Made by a program: the position numbers and the translations under genes
Part shown: one piece after another, positions 12,244 through 12,631 of the stretch
Layout: every line of letters begins with the position of its first letter
How positions within the stretch are numbered: the stretch's first letter is position 1
Assembly (NCBI GenBank): GCA_001940645.1
Contig: MDVS01000112.1
Coordinates: forward strand, 1-12,631
DNA: 12,631 bases
Direction: 5' to 3'
From: Candidatus Heimdallarchaeota archaeon LC_3
Lineage (GTDB): Archaea > Asgardarchaeota > Heimdallarchaeia > Hodarchaeales > LC-3
Notes under the pieces: model-generated
Told to the model about the DNA's origin: nothing
The model's input: the letters and a program-made list of their open reading frames with translations, nothing else
Databases searched by the model: none

Positions 12244-12442
12244 CTAAAAATTCTTTTTCATCATCATTCCAAATTAATATTATCAATTTTTAAAAATAAA
12301 TGTGTTTATTCTTTAAACTAGTGTACCACCATCCAAAATCTTGGTCATTGAGTTATCAAACTAAATAAATAAACAAAGGAAATATGGTATCTAATGACTT
12401 TTTTCATGAGGATAGCTTTAATTGGAGATGAATTGGAGATGA
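12244..12442. other. Non-coding gap with an 11-bp tandem duplication
   Basis: No gene is seen. AATTGGAGATG is tandemly duplicated at 12420-12430 and 12431-12441, just before the partial gene. A short frame (ATG 12407, MRIALIGDELEMNSI) crosses the duplication and stops at TAA, so the duplication may have broken the start of the next gene. Confidence 0.4.
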
Positions 12443-12631
12443 ATAGTATATAATTCTAATAGTGAAAAATCATTCATATCGATCCCTGATTATGTGAAGT
12501 ACATATGGGAAAAAAATGGAAAAGGTGTTGTTCCTATTGCGCTGTATGGGAATATTACTGAAAAACCTCAAATAATTTCAAAAGAAGTTGCAATAAGATA
12601 TGTAGAAAAACTTACTGAACTTACAATACTC
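12443..12631 (+). CDS. Partial unknown protein running off the right edge
   Basis: An open frame follows a TGA at 12440-12442 and runs 63 codons to the window end without a stop. It reads SEKSFISIPDYVKYIWEKNG, then KGVVPIALYGNITEKPQIIS and KEVAIRYVEKLTELTIL. The composition (Lys/Glu helices, Gly and Pro in loops, one sequon) is convincingly protein-like. The first usual start is a GTG at 12494, which would cut into the conserved-looking part, so the real start may be lost to the upstream 11-bp duplication or be a rare ATA. The family is not recognised and the C-terminus lies outside the window. Confidence 0.45.
   Translation, partial: MVYNSNSEKSFISIPDYVKYIWEKNGKGVVPIALYGNITEKPQIISKEVAIRYVEKLTELTIL

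Overview
This is an AT-rich window. It most likely comes from an archaeon, possibly an Asgard-type lineage. The evidence is TATA-like boxes about 20-26 bases before several start codons, a mix of near-leaderless genes and genes with purine-rich Shine-Dalgarno sites, N-glycosylation sequons in a secreted protein, and AbrB, PadR and winged-helix regulators. No rRNA, tRNA, CRISPR array or complete transposon was seen, and the lineage assignment is inference.

Layout. 1-129: five perfect copies of a 25-bp repeat at the window edge. 377-1384: a HEPN-domain protein. 1505-1858 (minus): a dead remnant of a retropepsin-like aspartyl protease. 2019-2705: a membrane-anchored protein with two copies of an LTPxxWKxLxxxG motif. 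2706-3280: mostly empty, with a broken response-regulator receiver start. 3281-5324: a tight, overlapping two-gene operon of unknown function. 5393-5605 (minus): a broken coding fragment. 5727-7667: a PadR repressor with a six-helix HAAS-like membrane partner. 7797-7961: a small ORF. 8127-9158 (minus): a two-helix membrane protein with an exact 42-residue repeat period and a C-terminal winged helix; its CPVC tail sits one frame away. 9446-9691: a small winged-helix regulator. 9688-10378: decayed reading frames. 10503-11794 (minus): a secreted/anchored protein, a small two-helix membrane protein and an AbrB-like regulator. 11844-12243: two related arrays of 15-bp units. 12443-12631: a partial gene running off the right edge.

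The clearest functional unit is PadR plus HAAS-type membrane protein. A 10-bp ATGT/ACAT-type palindrome lies between its TATA box and start, so autoregulated repression fits. The 3281-5324 pair is the best candidate for an undescribed two-protein system. The window is also rich in decay: at least five stretches read as protein only if stops or frameshifts are ignored. It is therefore either an accessory region undergoing pseudogenisation or an assembly with some indel errors.
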